Shown: positions 54,860 to 64,000 of the stretch, piece after piece
Layout of the letters: each line of letters begins with the position of its first letter
How positions within the stretch are numbered: position 1 is the first letter of the stretch
Assembly (NCBI RefSeq): GCF_050624435.1
Contig: NC_134538.1
Location: forward strand, 125,222,937-125,286,936
Reading direction: 5' to 3'
From: Tenrec ecaudatus
Taxonomy: Eukaryota; Chordata; Mammalia; Afrosoricida; Tenrecidae
Length of the DNA: 64,000 nt
Position numbers and translations under genes: made by a program
The notes under the pieces: generated by a model
Told to the model about the DNA's origin: nothing
Seen by the model: the letters and a program-made list of their open reading frames with translations, nothing else
The model's database searches: none

Positions 54860-55062
54860 AGAGAGAGGCGCTGCGCTTAATCCACTTGCCAGCTACCAGC
54901 CGTGTGGCAGAGAACTCTCCTCCGGAGACAGCGGTGTACACGTTTGCTGTGAATTTATCAGTATCGCTGTCGCCTGTGAGCCCAGGATTCCCCCTGATAA
55001 TCAACTCGAGTCCCCTCACGGAAGGCTTCAAGGTGAACGGGCTGTCAGGCACCAGCTTTGAG
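54860..55062 (+). CDS. CDHR3: CDHR3 exon 2: first half of cadherin domain EC1
   Basis: 203 bases, acceptor tccacag|ag and donor gag|gtaaga, phase 1 in and phase 0 out. It completes residue 16 and encodes residues 16-83. Visible features are the EC start (EALRLIHLPA), VAENSPPET at 31-39 (the AENSP turn carries the first calcium-ligand glutamate of cadherin repeats), and a PGFPLIINSS segment. It ends GTSFE, after which exon 3 supplies VVTTG. Sequons NLS (47-49) and NSS (64-66, followed by proline) are possible N-glycosylation sites. The frame is open throughout, and the match to human CDHR3, from memory, is colinear with no gaps. The protein is a type I membrane cadherin; in humans it also serves as receptor for rhinovirus C. 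Antisense open frames over this exon are shadows. Confidence 0.95.
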
Positions 55063-56339
55063 GTAAGAGCTGGCAGCACACCGCTTCTCCTGCAGACGAT
55101 GGGCGGCCAGCAGGAACCCTTTCCTTCTCCAGTCTCGGCCTGAGCGCTCCTCTTGTAAGCCCCAGCAGTCCTGCTTGGGACGTCCCAGAGCCCTCTCTGC
55201 CAGGTGCCCCTGGACCTCTGGACCCTCCTTTCTCACACACGCCAGTCCAATTGATCACGATGCTCAGTTATTTTATAGGTGGAAGACGGAAGCCCGTTGT
55301 GTTAGGTGTGAAGCGGGAGTGATACACTTTGGTGGATGGTTTGGGTACGGACATCTTTGGAAGCCAAGCCCTGACAACCTGGTGTCCAATGATTCTGCTT
55401 TTCCATGATTCTGTGTTTTCCTTTTCCCTCCCAGGAAATCAGGGGAAGGGTATTTAATTGGAGGACGCATGCCCTTGATTTAAAAACCGAGGCTAAATGA
55501 CCGGACTTACTGTGTGAACGTTTCCCAGTAGGCAGGTTAGACCTGATCACCCACAGTCACACCACACCACAGTGGCTCTGTCTTCTAGTTGTGTCAGTTG
55601 AGTCTTTTTGGAAGTTGGTGCCCTTAGGCAGGACACACCTGCTCCTGGCATGGGGGCTAGCTGAAATTTTTGTAAGGATGGAGTCAGGTGTCAGAACCAA
55701 CCTGGGCACAACGTCCACCCCCACCCCCTCCCCGTCACTCCTTTGACAAGAGAATCTCCAGTGGCCATCATCAGCCCTGCCGCTGGTCCTGCCCAGCATT
55801 CCCTGGAGGCCTTGTGGGGCCTAGTTGGCCCAGGCCTGTGTGGCCCGGGCTCTGCTGCTCCCCTGCAGCTCTCCAACTGAACTGATCTTTCACTGCATGC
55901 AGTGTCTGGACCTCATCACGGATCTTTAGAAACAATCACTCAACGACCAGACTGGGCATTCCCACTGCCCGTTCCCTAACTTCATGCCGCTTCTGCTCCC
56001 ACCTGGAGCTGGACTCTCTGGTATGTGCAGAGGGTCAGTCAGTTCCTGGTTTATATTCTCGGGCCCCCTGTGCTGGATCTGCGACTTAGCTGCCCTGTCT
56101 ACCTGATCTCTGGACATCTGGTTTACCTTCAGCAGTTGCTGTGTATCCTTACAGACCCCAACCCAACCCACCACCAACTCACAGAGCCCCTGTCCCTGGG
56201 TAGGGGTTCTACTCTGAACGTTTTGCTTGAAGCAGCCAGCCTTATCTGTCTCCCTAGGAGCCGTTGGTGGGTCTGACCTTGATTTAGCGGAACCCTCCAC
56301 CCACCCCACCCCCCCAGGGCTCCTTAGCTGGACCAGTTG
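55063..56339 (+). other. CDHR3 intron 2, first part; no repeat recognised
   Basis: It starts with gtaagagc, a strong donor. About 1.3 kb of unique-looking sequence follows, including a short C-rich stretch near 55715. Confidence 0.55.
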
Positions 56340-56560
56340 CCTGCCAGTGTGTAGCACTTAGTACACGCCCGGTGGGGAAATCCTTTATAGGCATTTGCTC
56401 TTTTAATCTCCAGAACGCCCCATGATTGCGTTGGACTGTGATCCACTTTTTATAGACGGGAAACAAGGCTCAGAGATGTTAAGCCATTTGCCCTGAGCTG
56501 CAGGTGGTTGATCTGATACTGGAACCCAGGCAGTCAAGCTCCAGATCTCCAGTCCTTTGC
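56340..56560 (+). mobile_element. MIR SINE
   Basis: gtgtgtagcacttagtacac, tttttatagacgggaaacaa, ggctcagagatgttaagcca and tactggaacccaggcagtca follow the MIR order well. Confidence 0.85.
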
Positions 56561-56567
56561 TTAAAAA

Positions 56568-57040
56568 ACCCCACAACTTTATTGATTATATAGAATCAAT
56601 GGTATGTAATTCACATACTATAAGATCTACCCGTCTTAGGAAAGTCTATCAGTAGGTTTTCGGGTATTTCCAAAGCTGTGCAACCACCCCTTCATCTCAT
56701 TTTAGAGCACCTTCACCACCCCAGCTGGAAACCCCAGGCCCTTGAGCAGTCACTTCCACCCCACCCCCTACCCCCCATCCCTACCAGCTCCTAGCAACCA
56801 CTAACTGCTTGCTCTCTCTCTGGATTTGCCCATTCTGGACATTTCATGTAAATGGAGTCATGCCATACGTGTTCTTCTGTGACTGCTTTCTTTCTCCTAG
56901 CATCATGTTTTCAAGGACCATCCATGCTGTAGCACCAATGGGCACTGCATCCTTTTTGATGGCTGAATAGTATGGCATTCTACAGATTTACCACAGGATG
57001 GTTATCCATTCGTCTGTTGCGTTGATTATACTCGACAGCT
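56568..57040 (-). mobile_element. Old LINE-1 (L1M) 3' UTR, antisense
   Basis: aactttattgattatataga, tatgtaattcacatactata, ttttcaaggaccatccatgc, gatggctgaatagtatggca and atggttatccattcgtctgt are the classic inverted L1M 3' region. Confidence 0.88.
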
Positions 57041-57054
57041 CTCATTTTGAAGCC

Positions 57055-57245
57055 CTGTGACGTAACGATGATGATGATGCTTTATATTTGCATAGAGGTT
57101 CTAAAGTTTGTTCACCGCTCTGATCGCTTGATTGTTGAAACTAATCCTGGCATTGCCTTATCTTAACATTCTTATTCATATTTTAGAAGTAAGAACTGAG
57201 AGACAGCAAGGTTCACTGATTTGTCCATGACAAGATTTATTGAGC
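57055..57245 (+). mobile_element. MIR SINE, worn
   Basis: tatttgcatagaggttctaa, aagtttgttcaccgctctga and gaactgagagacagcaaggt fit a MIR-type element. Confidence 0.55.
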
Positions 57246-57529
57246 ATGAAATACGAACATAATGAGTTTAACTCAAGGCTTCTGACTTCACCTCCCAGCC
57301 TCTTTGTCTTAAATAGTCTTTTGGGGGTGAGCTCTATGGCCTTTTGGGGGTGAGCTCCCAATGCCTTTTTAATAAGTCTTGCCCTTCCAGCACTCCATGT
57401 GATTCAAACAGGGCCGTCAATCAAGGAAGAGTTTCCTCCATAACAACCACAGTGTACCTCCTCCTCTAAGCCCATCGATGACTCGATAGCACTCAGTGAG
57501 TGCTGGAAGACGCTCCTCTGTTCCTGATG

Positions 57530-57728
57530 CCATGTTGCTGCTGCCGGGTGCTATCAAGTTGATTCTGACTCAAAGCAACCCCGGGCGACAGAGCAGAGTT
57601 GCCTTGCAAGGTTCATCCACTGCAATCTTTCCAGCAGCTCATGGCCAAGTCTCTTCTCCCACGGAGCTCCTACAGGGCCGCTTGGTTAGCAGCTGAGAGC
57701 TTAACTGTTGTGCCACTAGGGCGCCCTC
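57530..57728 (-). mobile_element. AfroSINE-type SINE, antisense
   Basis: tgctatcaagttgattctga, tcaaagcaaccccgggcgac, ggttagcagctgagagctta, gtgccactagggcgcc. Confidence 0.88.
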
Positions 57729-58154
57729 CTGATCACTAGAAATGGTACCTTTTTCAGTCTCTCAATCGACTCTAGACTCCGGAGTTCAGGGCAGCTGAAC
57801 TGGGATGGGCCACAGGTACACAAGTCCTGCAGCTGTTCGTCAGGAGGAGACACTCCACCCTACGACCACCATGACCAGACATCCCCTCCGACAGATTCCT
57901 CTTCTCCAGCTCAGGCTGCTCACAGAAGCCACTCCTGACATCCACGGGCGATGGCAGGGCCTGTCCCGCCCCCAATCGCGGACAACCTTGGAGGAGGATG
58001 AATCTAGAGATGAGGTTATCGGACCTCTGGCTCAAATGTCTCATCGCTGTTGGCCTTAGGATTCAATCACACAGGGTCAGCTCCAAATCACGCCACCGAG
58101 CCAGCCTTTCTGTTTTGGGACACAGCAGTGTTGAAGACTCGCAGGGGGTGAGGA
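57729..58154. other. No recognised feature (CDHR3 intron 2)
   Basis: About 430 bases of unique-looking sequence. Confidence 0.5.
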
Positions 58155-58239
58155 GGTGGAATGGCAATCACAAGAATAACAGATGCTTACCATGTGCTGT
58201 ACACTCCTCTAGACACGCTACAGGAACGGACCCACGGAA
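58155..58239 (+). mobile_element. MIR, left piece, split by RTE end
   Basis: acagatgcttaccatgtgct and gtacactcctctagacacgc are MIR-like. The element appears to resume at 58400. Confidence 0.55.
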
Positions 58240-58380
58240 GTGTGTCGTTGTGGTTGTTAGGTGCCATTGACTTGGTTCTGACCCCCAGTGACCCTGCTCA
58301 CAACAGCAGGAAGCACTGCCCAGGCTGCGCCATCCGCAGAATTGTTCCTAAACCTGAGCCCATCGTTGCGCAGGACACCC
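58240..58380 (-). mobile_element. RTE-class LINE 3' end, antisense, inside MIR
   Basis: gttgtggttgttaggtgcca (inverted tail), agtgaccctgctcacaacag, gaagcactgcccaggctgcg. Only the last ~140 bases of RTE. Confidence 0.82.
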
Positions 58381-58399
58381 AAGTTCACTAGCATTACTT

Positions 58400-58500
58400 G
58401 CACATCAGAGCTGGGGAAAGGGCAGAGAGAGGCTGATAGACATGCCCAGGTTCATGGCCAGGAAATGGGAGACGGGATTTGACATCAGGCAGGCTGGCCC
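58400..58500 (+). mobile_element. MIR, right piece
   Basis: gagctggggaaagggcagag and catgcccaggttcatggcca continue the 3' half of a MIR. Confidence 0.5.
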
Positions 58501-59196
58501 AACCTTTGCTCATATCTCCCACACTTTTATCACTCAGCAAGACAGAAGGCCACTGGGCCACCTGTGGCTAATTGTTGGTCCAGGGCTTTCCTCCTGGAGC
58601 AGCGCCAAGAAGGGCCGCCCGGAGAAGCCAGGGAGGAATGACTGCTGAGCTGGAGCCCCCAGCTGTGAGGACAGGCCTGCGGCCAAGGTCCCTGAGGTCC
58701 CCTGGATGCTCCCTTCTGCCTTGTGATCTGCCATCTCTGACCCCAGAGCCCCCTCTGGCCAGTGTTTCCAATTGCCTATCACCTCACTCAGCTGCCATTT
58801 GCTTAACCTTGTCCAGAGTGACCTTGAACTCAATGTGCCCCAAACCAACCTTATTGCCTCTCACCCAAACTCAGGGTGGCCTCTGCAGTCTGAAAACTGC
58901 AACCACGCCGACACGCCATCTTTCCGGCTCGGTGACCCGAGGCGAGTCTGCTTCCCTCTGGCCTAGGGAATGTTCCCTGTGGGTGAAATGAGGAGGCGTT
59001 GGCCAGCCTGTGGTTGTTGTGATAGCTGAATGAAATACTCCACCAAACAGCTTGGCGAGCACCAAGTAAACATCATCAACTTTTCATCCCTCATGGCAAC
59101 CACGACAACGTTTCCATTTATGTTCACAGAGGAACGATTCTTTCAGTTCCCAGATACAACATTCCAGAATATCTCTGCTTTATTTCCTTCCTCTAG
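58501..59196. other. No recognised feature (CDHR3 intron 2)
   Basis: About 700 bases of unique-looking sequence with overlapping open frames and no exon. Confidence 0.5.
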
Positions 59197-59394
59197 GAGC
59201 GCTGGTGGCATAGTGGTTACGAACTGGGCTGCTATCTACAAGGTCAGCGGTTCGAAGCCACCAGCTGCTCCAAGGGAGAAAGATGGGGCTTTCTACTCCT
59301 GAAAATAGTTATAGTCACAGGGCCAGTTCTACCTGTTCTTATAGGGCCACAATGAATCTGAATTGACTCAATGGCAGTGAGTTTGGTTTTCAGA
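59197..59394 (+). mobile_element. AfroSINE-type SINE with intact Pol III boxes
   Basis: The best kept copy. The A box tggcatagtgg (59206-59216) and a perfect B box ggttcgaagcc (59249-59259) show the tRNA-derived promoter. The body gggagaaagatggggctttc follows, and the tail attgactcaatggcagtgag. It is not a tRNA gene: no cloverleaf-like 3' half follows. Confidence 0.95.
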
Positions 59395-59600
59395 GAAGCC
59401 CTGGTGGAGCAACAGCCAAGCAATCAACTGCTGACCAAAGGGTTGGCACTTCAGACCCACCCAGAAGCCCCTCAGGAAAACAGCCAGGTGATCTGCATCT
59501 GTAAAGACCAAGCCCAGGAAATCCTTGGGGGGGGGGGGGAGGGGAGGTTCAGTTGAGCTCTGCCTCAGTCTCGGAGGGTCCTTAGGAGTCAACAAAGACT
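59395..59600 (+). mobile_element. SINE, AfroSINE-related subfamily
   Basis: It immediately follows the previous SINE. Head gaagccctggtggagcaaca; body aaacagccaggtgatctgca. A G-run of about 13 bases sits at 59527-59539. Confidence 0.85.
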
Positions 59601-59639
59601 CAACAACACACTCTGTCCTCCCTCTAGTGTGATACACCG

Positions 59640-59690
59640 TCCTTTGGGGTCACTGCGAGTCAGAATTGGCTCGATGGCAGTGAGTGGGGT
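59640..59690 (+). mobile_element. AfroSINE-type SINE, tail fragment
   Basis: Only the tail: gtcactgcgagtcagaattg and gctcgatggcagtgagtg. Confidence 0.7.
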
Positions 59691-59899
59691 CTTATAGCTG
59701 GTGACCAGAAGGGGCTGGCATGGGTGAGGGCATGCAAGGACCTCAGGCTGGGGCTCCGGGGAGGACTTCAGCCTTGACAGGAAACTACAAACCGGGACAC
59801 AGTAACCATCGCGGCAGTAGGCAGGTCTCTGGGGGGCATGTTTCCCTTACCTGTCTTTTGCCCCCCTGACAATGACCGAGGGCAGCGCTGGCCAAGGGC

Positions 59900-60095
59900 T
59901 GGCTCAGGGTCAGAGAGCACTGACAAGCTCATTTAATCCTCAAAGCCGCCATGTACTGTAGGGGTGACTGCTCTCCCCACCTCAGGGAGGAAAAGGGCGA
60001 TAGGCAAGGTACTGAAGGCAGGCGGCCTGACGGCGGTGTCGGTACCCGGACTCCTGTGTGCTGCTGCCTCTCACTGACCACTCACCGGGCCAGAG
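59900..60095 (+). mobile_element. MIR SINE
   Basis: ctcatttaatcctcaaagcc, ctccccacctcagggaggaa and ggtacccggactcctgtgtg follow MIR. Confidence 0.65.
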
Positions 60096-61173
60096 GCCTG
60101 TGTTTAAGTGGGTGCTGGGCCGATCCCCTCACTGGTGGAATGGTCCCCTTTCCCCACCCAGTCCTCCTCCTGGTTATCCATTCTCCCTCTGGTGCACACC
60201 CTCCTTCCACAGCTTGCTTCTCTTAACATTCTAGATCTTTCAAAGTAAAACACAGCGCCCCTCCCTCCCTCTTCCAGGAAGCCGCTCACAGTGGTCTCTC
60301 CACCCCCCTTTCCGTGGGACCCCTGGTCTAGCTCCTCATTATGGCGCCTTGTGTGATAACTTAGCAGGCCAGCTAGAACAAGGAGTGTGACCCTGGATGC
60401 ATTCACAGGGACACAGTGCCATAGCAGAGACAAGTGAATTTCCCAAAGCCACACAGCAGTTCAGTGGAGAGAATGAGATGAGAACTAGGTACTCTCTCCT
60501 TGATGTCCCAAAGGGCTGGGTCTTCTGGGAGCTCTGGGGGCTAGGCTGAGATGTGTCTGTAGAAGTGACCTCAGCGGGCTCTCCCACCATCGCCCACGAC
60601 GGTTCCTGCTGGCAACAACTCTAGATTCTGGGGACCCCTCTTCTGGCCTTGGTACTTGGTGTTCCCCCTCCACCCCCTGCCCCCCCAGAAGACAGAAGTC
60701 TCCCATAACAATAGCGGATTGTGTGGAGAGGCATCAGAAGAGTGAGCAGGCTGTCAGTAGAAGTAAATGTCATTCTTCAGTATGCAGATGCATCTAGTGC
60801 TCCTCCCCTTATTTAGTCTTGGACGTGGCCTTGGGAAAACAAGCATGAAATGACGAGTTAAGATAAAATTGAACAGCAGTCCCAGGAATGTCGAGCCCTA
60901 GTGGGCTTTTAAATCCTCGGGCTTTCCATGGCCAGCCAATCGCAGCAGGATGCGTCGGACTATCTCTCTTGCCTTTGAAAAGTGGTGCACCCACAGGCGT
61001 CTCTGTTGGGCCATGACATTGGGCTTGTGTTGGGAAGACCTTGGTCCTCGGCAGGGAGTGAAAGGTGGCCTTCGAGAGCCACGCTGCTCCTTCCCATGAA
61101 TAGCCCTCTGCAGAGCCCGGTGCGCAAAACGAATCTTTGCTGTGCTTACTAATGATTTTGCCTTTGGTTTTAG
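60096..61173 (+). other. CDHR3 intron 2, end; MIR scrap at 60425-60505
   Basis: Mostly unique. agacaagtgaatttcccaaa and gccacacagcagttcagtgg near 60428-60465 are a MIR scrap. It ends with a pyrimidine-rich tract and gcctttggttttag, a strong acceptor for exon 3. Confidence 0.6.
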
Positions 61174-61339
61174 GTGGTCACCACCGGGAAGGAACAACTC
61201 GATTTTGAAACAGGACCAACCATATTTGACCTGCAGATTTATGTCAAGGATGAGGTTGGCACCACAGACCTGCAGATCCTCACTGTCCAGGTAACGGACG
61301 TGAACGAGCCGCCTCAGTTCCAAGGCGCCTTGGCGAGAG
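61174..61339 (+). CDS. CDHR3: CDHR3 exon 3: second half of EC1 and EC1-EC2 linker
   Basis: 166 bases, acceptor ggttttag|gtg and donor gagag|gtaagc, phase 0 in and phase 1 out. It encodes residues 84-138 and the first base of 139. Cadherin signatures are clear: LDFE at 92-95 (the LDRE-type calcium motif), IYVKDEVG at 105-112, and the linker TDVNEPPQF at 124-132, where canonical DxNDNxP is DVNEPP. It therefore finishes EC1 and enters EC2. It joins exon 2 (GTSFE) and exon 4 (GLELY) in frame. The frame stays open past the exon end to 61755, but the reading there is intronic and loses cadherin character. Confidence 0.96.
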
Positions 61340-61916
61340 GTAAGCTACGCTGGCAGGTGCAGAGCAGCGCAGCCCAGATGGTGGCTTGGGGAAGGCCCTG
61401 GGGGACAAGGGAAAACCAGAACATAAACAAACAAGCAGATGTTTTCCCTGGAAAAGGCAGCTGCTTAGTGAGCAGGGAACCAATGAAATGCCTCCAGTCC
61501 AGCACCCCCCAAAATACGAGTCCACCAATTCACAGAGCCTACCATGGCAGGTGTCTCTCCATGCGTGTGCAGGGAGACTCGGGGACCACAGGTGCATCAT
61601 TCTGGAGGGACCTGTGCGGGACCCATTGTGGGCTCATCCCTTCCCTATGGACTTCAGTCAGTGACCGCGGTGCTTGTTCACTGTCCTGGAGGCCCCTGAG
61701 TTTCCGGGGTTGTCTAGAGGGCAAACACAAGATAAGGCACTGGACTATTGTGTAACTTCCTACCTGGTGTCCCCATGCTCATGACCTTGAACATGATCCA
61801 TATGCTGGCCACCATGAGGACCAGCTTTCTCCTACAGCCTCTCTCCCAGACTTCTGATTCAAATACTCATCTGCCTCCCTCAACGTTTCCACTCGATGTT
61901 GTTTGGGCTAAACTTG
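61340..61916 (+). other. CDHR3 intron 3, first part; no repeat recognised
   Basis: It begins gtaagc. About 580 bases of unique-looking sequence. Confidence 0.6.
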
Positions 61917-62205
61917 TTGTTGTTAGATGCCATCGAGTTGTTTCCAACACCCAGTGACCCAATCAGTGTGCACCAGAACGAAACACGCTCCGGGCCTGCA
62001 CCATGCTGACAATTGCTCTCATGTGCAAGCCCATTGTTCCAGCCACTGTGTCAGTTCACCCTGCCCTGGGCCTTCCCCCTTACTGTGTCTCTTCTACCTT
62101 ACCAAGCATGGTGTCCTTCTCAGGGGCTGGTCTCCCCCAACAATGCGTCCAAGGACGTGGGATGAACTCCCGACCTCCCTGCTTCTGAGCAGCACTCTGG
62201 CTGCG
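61917..62205 (-). mobile_element. RTE-class LINE 3' end, antisense
   Basis: ttgttgttagatgccatcga (inverted tail), agccactgtgtcagttcacc, accaagcatggtgtccttct, gggctggtctcccccaacaa. Good copy of the RTE 3' end. Confidence 0.9.
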
Positions 62206-62615
62206 CTTCAGTCAGGACAGATGTGGGCTTTGCGTAGGGCTTTCAGGGGCCAGTCCCCCTGAAGTGGCTAGCCGATTCCTTCTTCGGAGTCTGGAGGCTC
62301 TGCCGAAACCTGATGGCCTTGCGTGACCCTGTTGGCATTTGATGTACCAGTGACATAGCTTCCAGCACCACAGTGACACACACGCCACCACAGTATGACA
62401 AACTGACGGACAAGCGGCCAATCTACCTCTTTGGATAGTTGCACTCAAACTAGTTGGCAAGTGGCCTTACGCATGGCCTTTACAGCTGGCTCCCTCCTTC
62501 CCACAAAGCCAGCATCCTTGGCTCCCTCTGGGGGTGTGGGAGGCCTCTGCGCTGGGTTTCCCCATCTGCTTTATCTAACAAGATGTTTCCTGTTTCCCCC
62601 TGGACGCTTCTCTAG
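62206..62615 (+). other. CDHR3 intron 3, end
   Basis: Unique-looking. It ends with tgtttccccctggacgcttc and tctag, a strong pyrimidine tract and acceptor. Confidence 0.6.
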
Positions 62616-62713
62616 GTCTAGAGCTCTACATAGCAGAAGGCGAAAAACCGGGATTCATATGTCAGGTGGAGGCCTTTGATCCAGAAGACACAATCAGAAG
62701 TATACCCCTCAGT
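62616..62713 (+). CDS. CDHR3: CDHR3 exon 4: start of cadherin domain EC2
   Basis: 98 bases, acceptor cttctctag|gt and donor cagt|gtaagt, phase 1 in and phase 0 out. It completes Gly139 and encodes residues 139-171. AEGEKPGF at 145-152 is in the position of the N-terminal calcium-ligand glutamate of EC2, and VEAFDPED at 156-163 carries the A/VxDxD-like calcium motif. The exon ends IRSIPLS, and the next exon lies outside the window. A cysteine at 154 stands where I recall an aromatic residue in human CDHR3, with no partner cysteine visible in the parts of EC1-EC2 seen here. The exon is short; its assignment rests on colinearity with exon 3. Confidence 0.95.
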
Positions 62714-62944
62714 GTAAGTCCCTGTTCACACGACGAACTACCTGCCTGGATCGGTGTAGACACGGCAGCTGGGTGCTTTGGAGTCTCAGCAAGGGGGGCC
62801 TGAGCAGCAGCAACAGGGGAGGGCTGCGCCGATTTCCAGGACCCAGAGAAGAGTGAGTGGGTGGAGTGGATCAGGGGGCTTTGCAGACAGCTGTCCCACA
62901 CTGAATTCACAGCTCTGTGTGATCTCAGATAAATTCTTTCTTTC

Positions 62945-64000
62945 TTTGTTTATAAATCATTTTTATTGGGACCTCTTACAGCTTTTATAATGATCCATAC
63001 ATCAATTGCTTTAAGCACATTGTACATATGTTGCCATCATCCTTTCCAAAACATTTTCTTTCTACCTGAGCCCTTGGTATTGGCTCTTCTTTTTCCCTCT
63101 CCCTCCCCTACCGTCTTACCCTCATGAACCCTTGCTAAATTATAAAGTATTATTATTTTCCTATCTTACATCATCCACTGTCTCCTTTCACCCACTTTTC
63201 TATTGGTCATTCCCCCTCGGGTGAAGGGAGGGTTAGATGTCGATCATAGTGACTGGTTTCCCCTTCTTCCCCATCTACCCCCTACCCTCCTGGTATTGTT
63301 ACTCCCATTACTGTTCCTGAGGGGTTTATCTGTCCTGGATTCCATGTATCAAGAGCTCTTATCTGTACCAGTGCACATGCTCCAGTCTAGCTGGATCTGT
63401 AAGGTAGAACTAGGGTCATGACAGTGGAGGTGGGGGAGGAAGCATTAAAGAACTAGAGGTATGTTGTGTGTTTTGTTGGTGCTATACTGCACCCTGGCTG
63501 ACTTGTCTGTCCCTTCCTTGTGAGCCTTCTGTGATGGGATATCCAATTGTCTACAGATGAGCTTTGGGTCTCCAACTCCCTTCATTCACATTGATATGAT
63601 TGTTTTGGGTCTTCTGATGCCTGATACCTTATCCCATCAACATCTCCTGATCACACAGGCTGGTATGCTTCCTCCATGTGGGATTTTTTGGTTTCCTGCT
63701 AGATGGCCACATGTTCAACTTCAAGCCTTTAAGTCCCCAGATGCTATATTTTGTAACATCTGGGCACCATCAGCTTTCTTCACCACATTTGCTAATATAC
63801 CCATTTTATCTTCAGCGATTGTGTCCGGAAAGTGAGCATCACAGAATGCCAGGTTATTAGAACAAAGTGTTCTTGCCTTGAGGGAGTACTTGAGTAGAGG
63901 CCCAATGTCCATCTGTTACCTTGATAATAACCATATAAATATATATACATAGACCTATATCCCTACTGGTACATATAAATATACTTATATATATACATGC
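62945..64000 (-). mobile_element. LINE-1 3' end, tenrec-type, antisense, runs off window
   Basis: An antisense copy starting aaatcatttttattgggacc. It keeps more of the family's 5' portion than any other here: the gcgattgtgtccggaaagtg region and, from 63920, an AT-rich tract with repeated tatata words. It lies in CDHR3 intron 4. The far end is beyond the window. Confidence 0.85.

Noticed and set aside
54558..55079. 173-codon antisense open frame over CDHR3 exon 2
   Set aside because: A shadow of the conserved sense exon; no independent evidence.
59206..59259. tRNA gene (perfect A and B boxes)
   Set aside because: The boxes belong to a SINE head; no tRNA 3' half or acceptor stem follows.
61340..61755. 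Continuation of the exon 3 open frame as coding
   Set aside because: Cadherin character stops exactly at the gtaagc donor, and exon 4 continues the protein at 62616.
1..64000. CRISPR array, operon, phage or integron structures
   Set aside because: Everything recognisable is mammalian; the repeats are interspersed transposons and microsatellites, not spaced direct repeats.
1..64000. Elephant, hyrax or aardvark as source
   Set aside because: AfroSINE and RTE fit all afrotherians, but four SPIN elements favour a tenrec. This is by recall, not by search, so it is a preference and not proof.

Overview
This is nuclear DNA from a placental mammal, most likely a tenrec (Echinops telfairi or a close relative). 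The evidence is the repeat content. The window holds about thirty copies of a tRNA-derived SINE of AfroSINE type, many pieces of an RTE/BovB-class LINE, and LINE-1 3' ends of two kinds that I recognise as afrotherian. It also holds four short hAT transposons of the SPIN family; among afrotherians I know SPIN only from tenrecs. Old mammalian repeats (MIR, old L1, MLT1-like LTRs, a Tigger-like element) fill much of the rest. I could run no database search, so family names come from recall of consensus sequences.

The only protein-coding gene I can support is the 5' part of CDHR3 (cadherin-related family member 3), on the + strand. Four coding exons are present: exon 1 (40688-40733, signal peptide), exon 2 (54860-55062), exon 3 (61174-61339) and exon 4 (62616-62713). 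All have GT/AG borders and compatible phases, and together they give 171 uninterrupted residues: signal peptide, EC1, the EC1-EC2 linker and the start of EC2. The rest of the gene lies beyond the window.

Layout. 1-40 kb is intergenic, upstream of CDHR3, and made of nested repeats with a few AT-rich unique islands that could be regulatory. 39.4-41.3 kb is a GC-rich, stop-poor stretch around the CDHR3 promoter and exon 1. 40.7-54.9 kb is intron 1 (about 14.1 kb), with a solo LTR, an RTE interrupted by a LINE-1, two SPIN copies and several SINEs. 55-64 kb holds introns 2-4. The window ends inside an antisense LINE-1 3' end in intron 4.

The most informative structure is transposon stratigraphy. 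Target-site duplications show LINE-1 inserted into a SINE (3.1 kb), into a Tigger-like element (17.2 kb) and into an RTE (43.0 kb), and SPIN inserted into an RTE (24.9 kb). Two solo LTRs have perfect 5-bp duplications and one SPIN has a perfect 8-bp duplication. I found no CRISPR array, operon, intact transposon gene or convincing new biological system.
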